Shown piece by piece: positions 47,300 to 54,401 of a DNA stretch of 64,000 nucleotides (position 1 is its first letter; each line of letters starts with the position of its first letter). The DNA comes from Variovorax sp. E3 (GTDB lineage Bacteria > Pseudomonadota > Gammaproteobacteria > Burkholderiales > Burkholderiaceae_C): assembly GCF_016082275.1 (NCBI RefSeq), contig NZ_MOWM01000010.1, positions 43,219-107,218 of the forward strand, in the 5' to 3' direction. Position numbers and translations under genes: made by a program. The notes beneath the pieces are model-generated. The model saw only the letters and a list, made by a program, of their open reading frames with translations. It had not been told where the DNA came from and did no database searches.

Positions 47300-48286
47300 A
47301 TGACTTTCTTTTTTCGCGTGGCCATGACGGTCGCGGTGCTCGCCTGCTGCGCGCTGAGGCTGGCGCAGGCCGGCGAGCCGGGCGTGCCCGCGCCGCGCGC
47401 GGCCGACATCACGCCGGCCTCGGTGGACACGTCCCTTCTTGCCGCGGCGCAAGCGGGCGGGCGGATCGTTGCGGTGGGGGACAACGGTGTCGTGCTGCTG
47501 TCGGATAGCGGGGGCCGGCACTACCGGCAGGCCCGCGAGGTGCCCGTCGATGCGATGCTGACCGGTGTCAGCTTCGTCGACGACCGCTTCGGCTGGGCCG
47601 TCGGCCATCGGGGGGCGATTATTCAGACGCGCGACCGTGGCGAGACGTGGACGCTGCAACGCGACGCGGCGCAGGAAGACCGGCCCTTGTTCGCCGTGCA
47701 TTTCTTCGATCGCAACGAAGGGGTGGCGGTGGGGCTGTGGTCGCTGGTCCTGCGCACCAGCGACGGCGGCGCCACATGGACCCCGGTGACGATGGAGCCG
47801 CCGCCGGGCGCGAAAAAGGCCGACCTGAACCTGCTCGGCCTGTTCGCGGATGCGAAGGGCACGCTCTACGCCTGCGGTGAGCGAGGCTACGTGCTGGCCT
47901 CCACGGACCGTGGGCGCCACTGGCGCTACTTGCGCACGGGTGCGGCGGGCACCCTGTGGGCCGGAACGGCGCTGGTCGACGCCAACGGCAACGAGACCTT
48001 GCTGGTCGGCGGCCTGCGCGGGGCGCTGTACCGCAGCACCGACGGCGGCGAGCAGTGGTCGGCGATCCCGATTCCGAGCAAGGGGTCGATCACGGCGCTC
48101 GCGAGTTCGGGGCGCGATGTGGTCGCGGTGGGGCTCGACGGGGTCAGGGCGTCGAGCACCGACGGCGGCGCGACCTTCAAGGTCGAGACGCTGGCGCAGC
48201 GCACCGCGCTGACGGCGGTGCTGCCGGGCGCTGATGGCGCATGGGTGCTGTTCTCGCGCGCGGGGCCGGTGGCCGGGGCCCGCTGA
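47300..48286 (+). CDS. YCF48-related WD40/BNR-repeat periplasmic protein
   Basis: 328 aa. Signal peptide MTFFFRVAMTVAVLACCALRLAQA. The body is a beta-propeller: repeated Asp-box/BNR motifs LLSDSGGRHYRQ, IQTRDRGETWTLQ, LRTSDGGATWTPV, LASTDRGRHWRYL, YRSTDGGEQWSAI, ASSTDGGATFKV. Related to the photosystem assembly factor YCF48 fold. Last gene of the DUF1329 module; probably a scaffold for the RND-DUF1302 assembly. A hairpin follows 11 bases after the stop. Confidence 0.91.
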   Translation: MTFFFRVAMTVAVLACCALRLAQAGEPGVPAPRAADITPASVDTSLLAAAQAGGRIVAVGDNGVVLLSDSGGRHYRQAREVPVDAMLTGVSFVDDRFGWAVGHRGAIIQTRDRGETWTLQRDAAQEDRPLFAVHFFDRNEGVAVGLWSLVLRTSDGGATWTPVTMEPPPGAKKADLNLLGLFADAKGTLYACGERGYVLASTDRGRHWRYLRTGAAGTLWAGTALVDANGNETLLVGGLRGALYRSTDGGEQWSAIPIPSKGSITALASSGRDVVAVGLDGVRASSTDGGATFKVETLAQRTALTAVLPGADGAWVLFSRAGPVAGAR

Positions 48287-48296
48287 GGGCATGAAA

Positions 48297-48317
48297 AAGC
48301 CCTCGCAAGGAGGGCTT
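48297..48317. terminator. Rho-independent terminator, bidirectional
   Basis: Stem AAGCCCTC/GAGGGCTT with loop GCAAG, and a run of A on the left that becomes a U-tract for the leftward transcript. It ends the small secreted-protein gene at 48347 and can also stop the module upstream. Confidence 0.8.
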
Positions 48318-48346
48318 CGTTGCTGCGGGCGCAGTCTGCCTTGCGA

Positions 48347-48706
48347 TCAGCAGGCCTTGCCATGGGCGACGTGCGCGCCCTTGGCCTTGGCATCGGCTTC
48401 CGACATGTACGAGCCGTGCTTGGTCTTGCCGTAGTACTTGTCGCTCGCGCAGTGGTAGACCTTGCCGTTGACCCAGACCTGGCCGGCGGTGGGGGCTGCT
48501 GCCGTGGTCGTGGTGGCTGCCGGCTTGGCGGCGGGGGCGGCCATGGCGGCAGGTGCTGCTGCCGGGGCGGCCGCAGGGGCGGCGGGTGCGGCTTGCGCGG
48601 CGGGGGCAGGGCTCGGTGCCGCTGCCGGCGCGGCGGCGGGCTTCTGGGCAAAAACCGACGCGGTGAAAACGGTACCAGCGGCCAACAGGATCAGGGCTTT
48701 TTTCAA
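48347..48706 (-). CDS. Small secreted Ala/Pro-rich protein with Cys-containing C-terminal domain
   Basis: 119 aa from a TTG start at 48706 (GAGGTG lies 6 bases upstream, and Lys-Lys-Ala-Leu-Ile starts a signal peptide at once). An ATG at 48742 would add 12 residues before the signal. The signal ends TASVFA, then 50 residues are nearly all Ala and Pro, forming a stiff linker. The C-terminal block [43 protein letters not shown] holds two Cys and is a small domain seen at the ends of many proteobacterial exported proteins. Function unknown. A terminator follows. Confidence 0.72.
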   Translation of the reverse strand: MKKALILLAAGTVFTASVFAQKPAAAPAAAPSPAPAAQAAPAAPAAAPAAAPAAMAAPAAKPAATTTTAAAPTAGQVWVNGKVYHCASDKYYGKTKHGSYMSEADAKAKGAHVAHGKAC

Positions 48707-48875
48707 GATTGCACCTCGAGGGTCACACGAAAACACGTGCATGCTGCTGCCAACGCGCCGGCCGGACGCGGGTTGACGGATGTATCGGCGGACATGTGAC
48801 GAGTGGTTCCGGTCGAGACGTATTTCACAAACGTTAATGATCTGATGCGTTTTGGAAAGACAAATTAACACTTGT

Positions 48876-48885
48876 GAACTAGTTC
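48876..48885. promoter_or_regulatory. GAACTAGTTC palindrome upstream of small gene A
   Basis: 10-base palindrome followed by CTG, with its right end 37 bases before the ATG at 48923. The same element, extended to GGAACTAGTTCC, lies exactly 37 bases before the paralogous gene at 50710. AT-rich surroundings suggest a promoter. Confidence 0.55.
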
Positions 48886-48922
48886 CTGTACCTGTGGCGC
48901 GGCTCCTCCTATCCTTCGAGCC

Positions 48923-49155
48923 ATGATGAAAGCACCTGCCCACGTTCTCGACCTCCCCGATGGCTGGACCGCGGATTTCGAAATCGTCCGCACCCTTCAT
49001 GCTCCTACGCCGGCATTGCCAGGCTGAGCCTCGCCGGGGTGCAGAAGTGCGCGCTCGTCATCACCCAGCAACTGACCTGGGACGGCGCCTTCGAACGCGC
49101 CTGCGTGCGCGCCGCGCACTTCGTGCGCGAGTGGATGTCCAGCGCCCGCGACTGA
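48923..49155 (+). CDS. Small protein paralogous to 50710 gene (frameshifted)
   Basis: 77 aa after repair; not readable as a single frame. [26 protein letters not shown] reads in the first frame; [49 protein letters not shown] in the next. Adding one G at about 49000 joins them as [14 protein letters not shown]. It aligns with the 87-aa protein at 50710 (DGWTSRIEIKQTTNGRYAGVAELSLRGLKWGVLVFMQQPSLEAALARVRLRASQFARERL). Predicted fold: three beta strands then one helix. Both genes have the same palindrome and similar leader (CTATYCT). No homologue with known role is recognised. Confidence 0.65.
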
Positions 49156-49286
49156 ACCGGCACGGGTTGCAATCCATACCTGTTCGTTCACATTTGGGAA
49201 CGATCTTCACGAACGCGATGTGCGCGGTTGCTGAAGCTCGGGCGTTGTCTTCCTGTCGGGACTGTTCCCGCTCTTCAGGAGACGAA

Positions 49287-49658
49287 GTGACCGTTCAACG
49301 AAACATTTTCAAGCTGGCCGCCGCGGGCGTGCTGGCCCTGGGCGCGCTGTGCGCCGCCGTGTCGGCCAACGCCGGCACCAGCTGGTCCATCGGCGTGAAT
49401 GTGCCCGGTGTGGTGGTGGGCAGCGAACCGGCGCCCACCTACTACGCCCCGGCGCCTGTCTATTCGCAGCCCGCCCCGGTGTATTACCAACCGCCGCCGC
49501 CCCCGCGCTACACGCCGCCGGCCTACTACGAGCCCGCGCCCGTGTACTACGCCCCCGCGTCCCGCTGGGACGAGGAGCGGGCCCAGCGCCGTGAATGGCG
49601 CCGCCGCGAATGGGAGCGCCGCGAGCACTATCGCCGCTACCACGAAGACCGGGACTGA
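49287..49658 (+). CDS. Small exported Tyr/Pro-rich repeat protein
   Basis: 123 aa from GTG 49287, with AGGAGA a few bases upstream. A signal peptide (LAAAGVLALGALCAAVSANA) leads to GTSWSIGVNVPGVVVG, then repeated Tyr-Tyr-Pro units (PTYYAPAPVYSQPAPVYYQPPPPPRYTPPAYYEPAPVYY split over 60 residues), and an Arg/Glu-rich tail (RREWRRREWERREHYRRYHED). Similar YXPAP proteins occur widely in Burkholderiales under names such as PXPV repeat protein. Function unknown; a cell-wall or stress role is possible. Sits between the small gene A and a Crp/Fnr gene. Confidence 0.75.
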   Translation: MTVQRNIFKLAAAGVLALGALCAAVSANAGTSWSIGVNVPGVVVGSEPAPTYYAPAPVYSQPAPVYYQPPPPPRYTPPAYYEPAPVYYAPASRWDEERAQRREWRRREWERREHYRRYHEDRD

Positions 49659-49789
49659 GCGCGGCGCTGCGGGCATTTCGCCCGGACGGCGGATCGACGG
49701 GTTGCAGCTTTCGGGCCGCAGCCCGTTTTCTCTTTTGCGGGCTTCAGCGCCTGCCTTGCACCCCGGTTTGCAATCTTTTGGATTACAAA

Positions 49790-49807
49790 TTTGGCAAAAA
49801 TGCCAAA
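49790..49807. promoter_or_regulatory. Perfect inverted repeat TTTGGCA-N4-TGCCAAA
   Basis: TTTGGCAAAAATGCCAAA: two 7-base arms and a 4-base centre, Crp/Fnr geometry, 130 bases upstream of the Crp/Fnr gene at 49937. Directly upstream an imperfect repeat (TTTGCAATC and GATTACAAA, spacer of 5) may be a second site. Likely target of this regulator or its paralogue at 60791. Confidence 0.6.
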
Positions 49808-49936
49808 AAGTACCGGATCCGGGCATGGCCGGTGCGGAGACTGAGACGCGCGGTCAAGTCCCGCCCTGACGAGCCAGCACTCTCGACGCCTGCGACGCCA
49901 CGCTCGCTGCGAACCCCCGAAAAGAGTGTTTCCGCC

Positions 49937-50626
49937 ATGTACCTGCATCCCCTTCTTTCCCAATTGCCGCCGGCCGAGCGCGAGGCGCTGGTCCAGCAAA
50001 GCGAACTGCGTTCCTTCCGCCGAAACGCCCCCGTTCTGGTCGCCGGCGACTGGACCGAGCACATCTACTGCGTGGCGAGCGGCCTGTTGCGCGTCGTGGC
50101 CCGTGGCCGGGACGACACCGCCGACATCACCACCGACTTCATCCGCCAGGACGATTTCTTTCTCGGCCCCTCGCTCAGCCAGGACCGCTACCAGGCCACC
50201 CAGACGCTGGTCGCGGCGCTGCCTTCGTCGGTGTACCTGGTGCCCGTCGCGGCATTGCGCGCGCTGTGCGCCAAGCGCCCCGAAGTGGCGCTGGGCCTGC
50301 TGGGGCTGTCGATGAAGCGCATGTCCGGCATTCGCGGGCAACTGCGGCGCGTTTCCGCGCTGTCGTCCGAAGACGTGGTGAGCGGTGTGCTGCGCCAGCT
50401 CACGCAGCTGGCCCCGGCGGGCGCCGACGGCTTCGACAAGCGCATCACCCAGTCGGTGATCGCCTCTTACTCGGGCCTGTCGCGCGAGGTGGTCAACAAG
50501 ACCATGCGCGACATGGAGAGCAGGGGGCTCGTGCGCCGCGACGCGGAGGGCATTCATGTGCCGCCGGAATTCGGCGCGCCGCATGCCGGGCGCGGCAAGG
50601 CGCAGGATTGTGGCCAGAGTGCCTAA
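49937..50626 (+). CDS. Crp/Fnr-family transcriptional regulator (paralogue A)
   Basis: 229 aa. The effector domain starts MYLHPLLSQLPPAEREALVQQSELRSFRRN and continues TEHIYCVASGLLRVVARGRDD. The usual phosphate-binding RxS motif for cyclic AMP is not visible, so the ligand may differ or be absent. Helix-turn-helix: KRITQSVIASYSGLSREVVNKTMRDMESRGLVRRD. It is about 70 per cent identical by eye to the protein at 60791, and the two flank the surface-fibre locus. The palindrome at 49790-49807 lies upstream of it. Confidence 0.9.
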   Translation: MYLHPLLSQLPPAEREALVQQSELRSFRRNAPVLVAGDWTEHIYCVASGLLRVVARGRDDTADITTDFIRQDDFFLGPSLSQDRYQATQTLVAALPSSVYLVPVAALRALCAKRPEVALGLLGLSMKRMSGIRGQLRRVSALSSEDVVSGVLRQLTQLAPAGADGFDKRITQSVIASYSGLSREVVNKTMRDMESRGLVRRDAEGIHVPPEFGAPHAGRGKAQDCGQSA

Positions 50627-50661
50627 GTTGCTTACATTAGTTAAACAATTTTGAATACCAA

Positions 50662-50673
50662 GGAACTAGTTCC
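50662..50673. promoter_or_regulatory. GGAACTAGTTCC palindrome upstream of small gene B
   Basis: Perfect 12-base palindrome whose end lies 37 bases before ATG 50710, the same spacing as in front of small gene A. The leaders share CTAT-YCT followed by CGAG and CCATG. Confidence 0.6.
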
Positions 50674-50709
50674 TGGGTTGATCCTGCCGCCCGGCCTATT
50701 CTCGAGGCC

Positions 50710-50973
50710 ATGAGTTCAACGCTGCAACATCAACAACTTCTGGTCGAGCTGGCGGACGGCTGGACGAGCCGGATCGAGATCAAGCAAACCACCAACGGCC
50801 GCTATGCGGGCGTGGCGGAATTGAGCCTGCGCGGGCTCAAGTGGGGCGTGCTGGTGTTCATGCAGCAGCCGTCGCTGGAGGCCGCGCTTGCACGGGTGCG
50901 GCTGCGGGCCAGCCAGTTCGCGCGCGAGCGGCTGTCGCTGCTGGACGCGCAATCGCGCATGCTGTTGAACTGA
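50710..50973 (+). CDS. Small protein of unknown function (paralogue B of 48923)
   Basis: 87 aa, intact. MSSTLQHQQLLVELADGWTSRIEIKQTTNGRYAGVAELSLRGLKWGVLVFMQQPSLEAALARVRLRASQFARERLSLLDAQSR in outline: two short beta strands, then a helical second half. No signal peptide; cytoplasmic. The paralogue at 48923 shares WT-x3-EI and YAG(V/I)A-LSL. Followed 10 bases later by a terminator hairpin. Confidence 0.75.
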   Translation: MSSTLQHQQLLVELADGWTSRIEIKQTTNGRYAGVAELSLRGLKWGVLVFMQQPSLEAALARVRLRASQFARERLSLLDAQSRMLLN

Positions 50974-50983
50974 CGGAAACGAA

Positions 50984-51006
50984 AAAGCCCGCGCAAGGCG
51001 GGCTTT
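50984..51006. terminator. Rho-independent terminator, bidirectional
   Basis: Stem AAAGCCCGC/GCGGGCTTT with loop GCAAG. On the plus strand it follows gene B by 10 bases. On the minus strand the stem is followed by TTTTTCG, so it also ends a leftward transcript. Confidence 0.8.
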
Positions 51007-51160
51007 GGAATGTGGTCGTGAACTCTCACGCGGTCCACGGTTACGGCAAATTTTCACTTGCGGAAGCCACCTGTTGTTTTTCTCGTCGCTGTGACTTCGA
51101 CGCGCCGGTGTGAGATTCGGCTTGCCTGGCCAGGCAACGTCCGAAGAAAATTCGGACGAA
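50984..51160 (-). ncRNA. Candidate small structured RNA, leftward
   Basis: About 177 nt bounded by a consensus -10 box (TATAAT, minus strand 51172-51167) and a terminator with U-tract. No Shine-Dalgarno-linked reading frame is convincing within it. At its 5' end are two adjacent perfect stems: CGTCCGAA/TTCGGACG around a 5-base loop (51138-51158) and the 16-base palindrome TTGCCTGGCCAGGCAA (51122-51137). No -35 consensus is obvious. It matches no RNA family I can recognise (not tmRNA, SRP or RNase P). Confidence 0.4.
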
Positions 51161-51179
51161 GCAGCGATTATAGCAGAGT

Positions 51180-52107
51180 TCGCGCAGCTCCCTCCCGGGC
51201 TCCCGCAGGCTTGGGCTTTTCCTATCCCGCGCATGAAGATTGCCAACCCACGGGCGGCGGCAAACGCGGCACCATGGACGCATGAAGACACTCAGAAAAA
51301 TCATCGGCGCCGCCATCTCGCTCGCGGGCGCGGTGGTGATCGTTACCCAGCATCTTTGAGCGCGCGGGCTCTGAAACATCGCGCGGCCCATCGGCTTGCG
51401 CGCGCCCGGCGTTCATGAGCGTTTGCTCAACTTCTTGCTCGACCCGAGCGGCATCCCCTGTTCATGGGATGAGGCCATGCATTTTTGCCGATGCGACTGA
51501 TCGAATATGCAAAAGATGGTCTGCTGGAGCCATTCAAATGCGTGTACGGCCATCGTGGACTCACGCGCGCACGCCATGTGCCGCCGCGCAAAACGATGTC
51601 GACCTCACCGTGTTCGGTCAAACATTGTTTACAAATGTGACCTGGAACACATCCGCGGCCTGAAAGCACATGCCAAGGCCCACCGTAATCCGTAGTATTC
51701 CTTTTGTTTCAAAACATGTCCTACGGAGCTTGCAACGTGATGGTTCAAAGATCCTCGTTCTTCCGAACGCACAAGCCGCGGCACGCCGCGCGCGGGTCTG
51801 CCTCACGAACGCGTGGCGCCGACGAGTCGAGGGCCACGTCCATGCCGCACTCCTAGCCGCCACAGCGCCAGCGCAGGCCTTCTTCGCCTGACGCGCGCCC
51901 CTTCGCCGTGACCCGATAGCCGATCGCGAGGCCCTCCGAAAAGGAGGCCACGACGCGTGACGGCCGTCGCGTGCGCGTCGACTTTTCAGTCACCGGTTCG
52001 AACCCGCGTTGCGACGCGGGGTGGCGGACTGTTGCCGCAAGAAAACGCGGCAGCCCTCTCTTTCTTCTTGTGTGAATTCGACGCAGAAATTTTCGACCGA
52101 GGATGCA
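51180..52107. other. Long non-coding stretch upstream of the surface-fibre operon
   Basis: About 930 bases with no convincing gene. A 25-codon frame at 51283 (MKTLRKIIGAAISLAGAVVIVTQ) would be a tiny membrane peptide but lacks a ribosome site. Frames at 51415-51663 and 51670-51891 have mixed composition unlike neighbours. The part 51418-51740 is visibly less GC-rich than the genes around it. Near the operon a perfect 7-base-pair hairpin (CCCGCGT/ACGCGGG, 52003-52020) lies in the leader. It probably holds the operon's promoter and control sites, and perhaps a decayed remnant. Confidence 0.5.
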
Positions 52108-53544
52108 ATGCCCGCTCTCTCTCCACTGACAACCTGGCCGCTCGACGCGCAGATGCCCGCCGAATGGGCGCCGCGTGCGTCGGCGGCGAGCATCGCGGCC
52201 AACGATCTCGCACCGCGTGACGTGCCTCGCGACGCGCCCCGCGATGCGAACGACGCGCGCATTCCCCATGCCGACGCGGTGCCGTTCATCTCGACCGTGC
52301 CCGCCGAGCTCTTCATGCGCCAGCCGCAGCGCCGAGCCTGCGCCTACATCTTCATCGCCAACCTGCCGCACCTGGCCGAAGCCTACGGACAGGACTTCGC
52401 GTCGAGCGCGAGCTGCGAGATCCAGCGCCGCCTGTGCGCCGGCTTCCTGCGCACCAGCGAGACCGATCTCGCCCGCCTGCGCGACGACTGCTTCCTGCTC
52501 TGGGCCAACGACGCCTTCGCCGCGGCCGATCCGCAAGCCGGCGCATCGATGAGCCGCGAACTGGAAACGCTGCTCTCGGTGCTCGGCGCCGAGCCGGTGC
52601 GCGCCAAGGGCATCGCCGCCATGGTGCAACTGCATGCCGACTGGATCGAGGTGCGCCCGCCCGAGCAGCTCGGCGCGGCCGAGATCGCGCTCACGCTGTG
52701 GACCGCGCAGCCGTTCCCCGATTCCGGCGAGAGCAGGGCGGACGGATGGCGCCAGCGCTACCGCGCCGACATGGACGTTGCCGTGCGCGTCAACGAGGCC
52801 GTGCTGGCCGAAGGGCTGAACTTCGCATGGCAGCCCGTGGTGCAGGCGGGCGGCATCGCCACCATCTTCTACCGCGAGGGCCGGCCCCGCATCGCGCGCA
52901 GCCGCGACGAGCCCGCGTCGCTCACGGCCGAGGTGTTCACGCCGTGCCTGCAACGCCTGGGGCTGTCGCGCGCCTTCGACCGCCTCGCGGTGCGGCGCGC
53001 GATGGAGGCGCTGCGGCTGCGCCCCTCGGCGCACATCGGCGTGGGCATCAGCGCGCAGAGCGTCAAGTCCGACCACTGGTGGGCGTCGCTGCTGTCGATG
53101 CTCGACGCGGAGCCCACGCTGGCCTCGCGCCTGGTGATCGAGATCAACGGCGGCACCGGGCTGCCCGACCTCGAGGCGGCGCGCGACTTCTGCATGCAAC
53201 TGCAACTGCGCGGCTGCCGCATCGCGCTGCGCGACTTCGGCGCGGGCGGCGACAACCTGGCCGCCGTGCAGGCCTGCCGCCCCGACATCGTGAAGCTCGA
53301 CGCGTCCTTCCTGCGCCGTGCGCGCGACAGCGCTTTCGGGCGCGAGTGCCTGCGCGGCATGTTGTCGCTGTGCGCGCACTTCGCCACGCACGTCGTGGTC
53401 GACGGTGTCGAGCGCGAGGACGACGTGCACGTGGCGCTGGGCGCCGGTGCCCAGTGGCTGCAGGGCTACAGCGTTCGCGGCAGCGAGCCGCAAGGCCCCG
53501 CCGCGGCGCCCGCGGTGCCGCGTCAACAGGTGGACTGCCCATGA
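52108..53544 (+). CDS. Degenerate GGDEF-EAL protein
   Basis: 478 aa, cytoplasmic, no transmembrane segment. Residues about 70-215 resemble a GGDEF domain without its signature; 230-470 follow the EAL phosphodiesterase fold with catalytic motifs lost. FYREGRPRIA stands where ExLxR is expected, VGISAQSVKSD replaces the N-containing strand, VIEINGGTGLPD replaces ElTE, IALRDFGAGGDNLAAVQACRPDIVKLDASFL replaces DDFGTG...DxLKID, and VVVDGVEREDD keeps EGVE only partly. Catalysis is therefore unlikely, and a role as binding sensor is inferred. Start ATG 52108 after GAGGATGC. It begins an operon whose next two genes overlap by four bases each. Confidence 0.8.
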   Translation: MPALSPLTTWPLDAQMPAEWAPRASAASIAANDLAPRDVPRDAPRDANDARIPHADAVPFISTVPAELFMRQPQRRACAYIFIANLPHLAEAYGQDFASSASCEIQRRLCAGFLRTSETDLARLRDDCFLLWANDAFAAADPQAGASMSRELETLLSVLGAEPVRAKGIAAMVQLHADWIEVRPPEQLGAAEIALTLWTAQPFPDSGESRADGWRQRYRADMDVAVRVNEAVLAEGLNFAWQPVVQAGGIATIFYREGRPRIARSRDEPASLTAEVFTPCLQRLGLSRAFDRLAVRRAMEALRLRPSAHIGVGISAQSVKSDHWWASLLSMLDAEPTLASRLVIEINGGTGLPDLEAARDFCMQLQLRGCRIALRDFGAGGDNLAAVQACRPDIVKLDASFLRRARDSAFGRECLRGMLSLCAHFATHVVVDGVEREDDVHVALGAGAQWLQGYSVRGSEPQGPAAAPAVPRQQVDCP

Positions 53545-53744
53545 ACATGCCGACGGATCTGCAACTTCGCCTGGCCCGGTTGAACACCGAGCTGATCCAG
53601 CTGCAACGCGCAGTGCACGAGCTGATGCAGCAATGCAGCCTGTCGTCCGACGACGCCAGCCCGGACGACATCGTCGCCAAGGCCCAGTACCTCGCGCTCG
53701 AGGCCGCGCTGCGCTTGCCCGAAGCCCGGGTGACGCGCGCATGA
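53541..53744 (+). CDS. Small helical protein
   Basis: 67 aa. MNMPTDLQLRLARLNTELIQLQRAVHELMQQ has heptad-like leucines and is probably a short coiled coil; the C-terminal half SPDDIVAKAQYLALEAALRLPEA is also helical. No signal peptide. ATG overlaps the previous stop (ATGA, 53541-53544) and its stop overlaps the next ATG (53741-53744). Such coupling suggests a stoichiometric partner of the degenerate EAL protein or a chaperone of the next, exported protein. Family unknown. Confidence 0.75.
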   Translation: MNMPTDLQLRLARLNTELIQLQRAVHELMQQCSLSSDDASPDDIVAKAQYLALEAALRLPEARVTRA

Positions 53745-54385
53745 CCCCGCTTCTTCTTTCAACGTTCCCTCTCTCCCGCAGAAATCCTATGCCTACCCAA
53801 CTTGTCCAGGTTCCCCTTGGCGCGCTTGCATCCCGGCCGCGTCGCCTTCTGTCCTTTGCTTCGATTCGGCAGTGCGTGCGGTTGGGCGTGCATGCGTTCT
53901 TCGTGGTCGCGGCCGTCGGCGCCTTCGCCAACAACGTGGGCGAGAACAGCGCGTGGCAGTTCCAGACCTCGGCCGACAAGGCCAACCAGGCCGCGGTGCA
54001 GGACATGGTCCAGCGCAAGAAGGCCGGCAGCTACGGCGCGGCCAACTACACCACCAACAACTACGTCGGCAAGCAATACAACTGCGACGTGACGTCCACC
54101 GCGCAGGGCAACCAGGGCACCAACAGCACGGTCGCCAACTCGCCCAGCACCAGCGGCGCGGCCGCCAACTCCACGGGCAATGCCAACACCGGCTACGGCG
54201 GCGCGGGCACCGTGACCACGGGGCAGGCCAACACCGGCACCGTGGGCTCCTTCGTGAACGGCTCCACCGCCAGCAACGTGCAGGGCATGTCCAGCCAGGC
54301 CCTCAACTCCAACCAGAGCAACACCGGCAACCAGAGCGCCAGCATCAGCGGCAGCTCGGCCTGTGCCTTCGGCGCGCTCAACTGA
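53741..54385 (+). CDS. Asn/Thr/Gly-rich exported protein, curlin/HfaA-like
   Basis: 214 aa from ATG 53741, or 198 from ATG 53789 (MPTQLVQV). A basic N-terminus and LGVHAFFVVAAVGAFA form a signal peptide. The mature part NNVGENSAWQFQTSADKANQAAVQDMVQRKKAGSYG has YTTNNYVGKQYNC, then a low-complexity tract rich in Asn, Thr, Ser and Gly (NQGTNSTVANSP, NANTGYGGAGTV, NQSNTGNQSASISG), with two Cys near the ends. Composition and size are those of amyloid-type subunits, and HfaA is a small CsgA-like exported protein beside a CsgG-like gene. Function by context: secreted or surface fibre subunit. Confidence 0.65.
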   Translation: MTPLLLSTFPLSRRNPMPTQLVQVPLGALASRPRRLLSFASIRQCVRLGVHAFFVVAAVGAFANNVGENSAWQFQTSADKANQAAVQDMVQRKKAGSYGAANYTTNNYVGKQYNCDVTSTAQGNQGTNSTVANSPSTSGAAANSTGNANTGYGGAGTVTTGQANTGTVGSFVNGSTASNVQGMSSQALNSNQSNTGNQSASISGSSACAFGALN

Positions 54386-54401
54386 CAGGGAAGAAAAAAG
54401 A

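Noticed and set aside
45266..48286. A 1,006-codon frame joining the RND region to the YCF48 gene
   Set aside because: The part before 47300 is the RND gene in a wrong frame; the true protein starts at 47300 with its signal peptide.
51415..51891. Two frames of 82 and 73 codons
   Set aside because: Composition unlike real genes here, no ribosome site and no recognisable domain. Left as non-coding.
51990..52012. GGTTCGAACCC resembling a tRNA T-loop
   Set aside because: The bases on either side do not form the 5-pair T-stem, and no acceptor or anticodon arm fits upstream.
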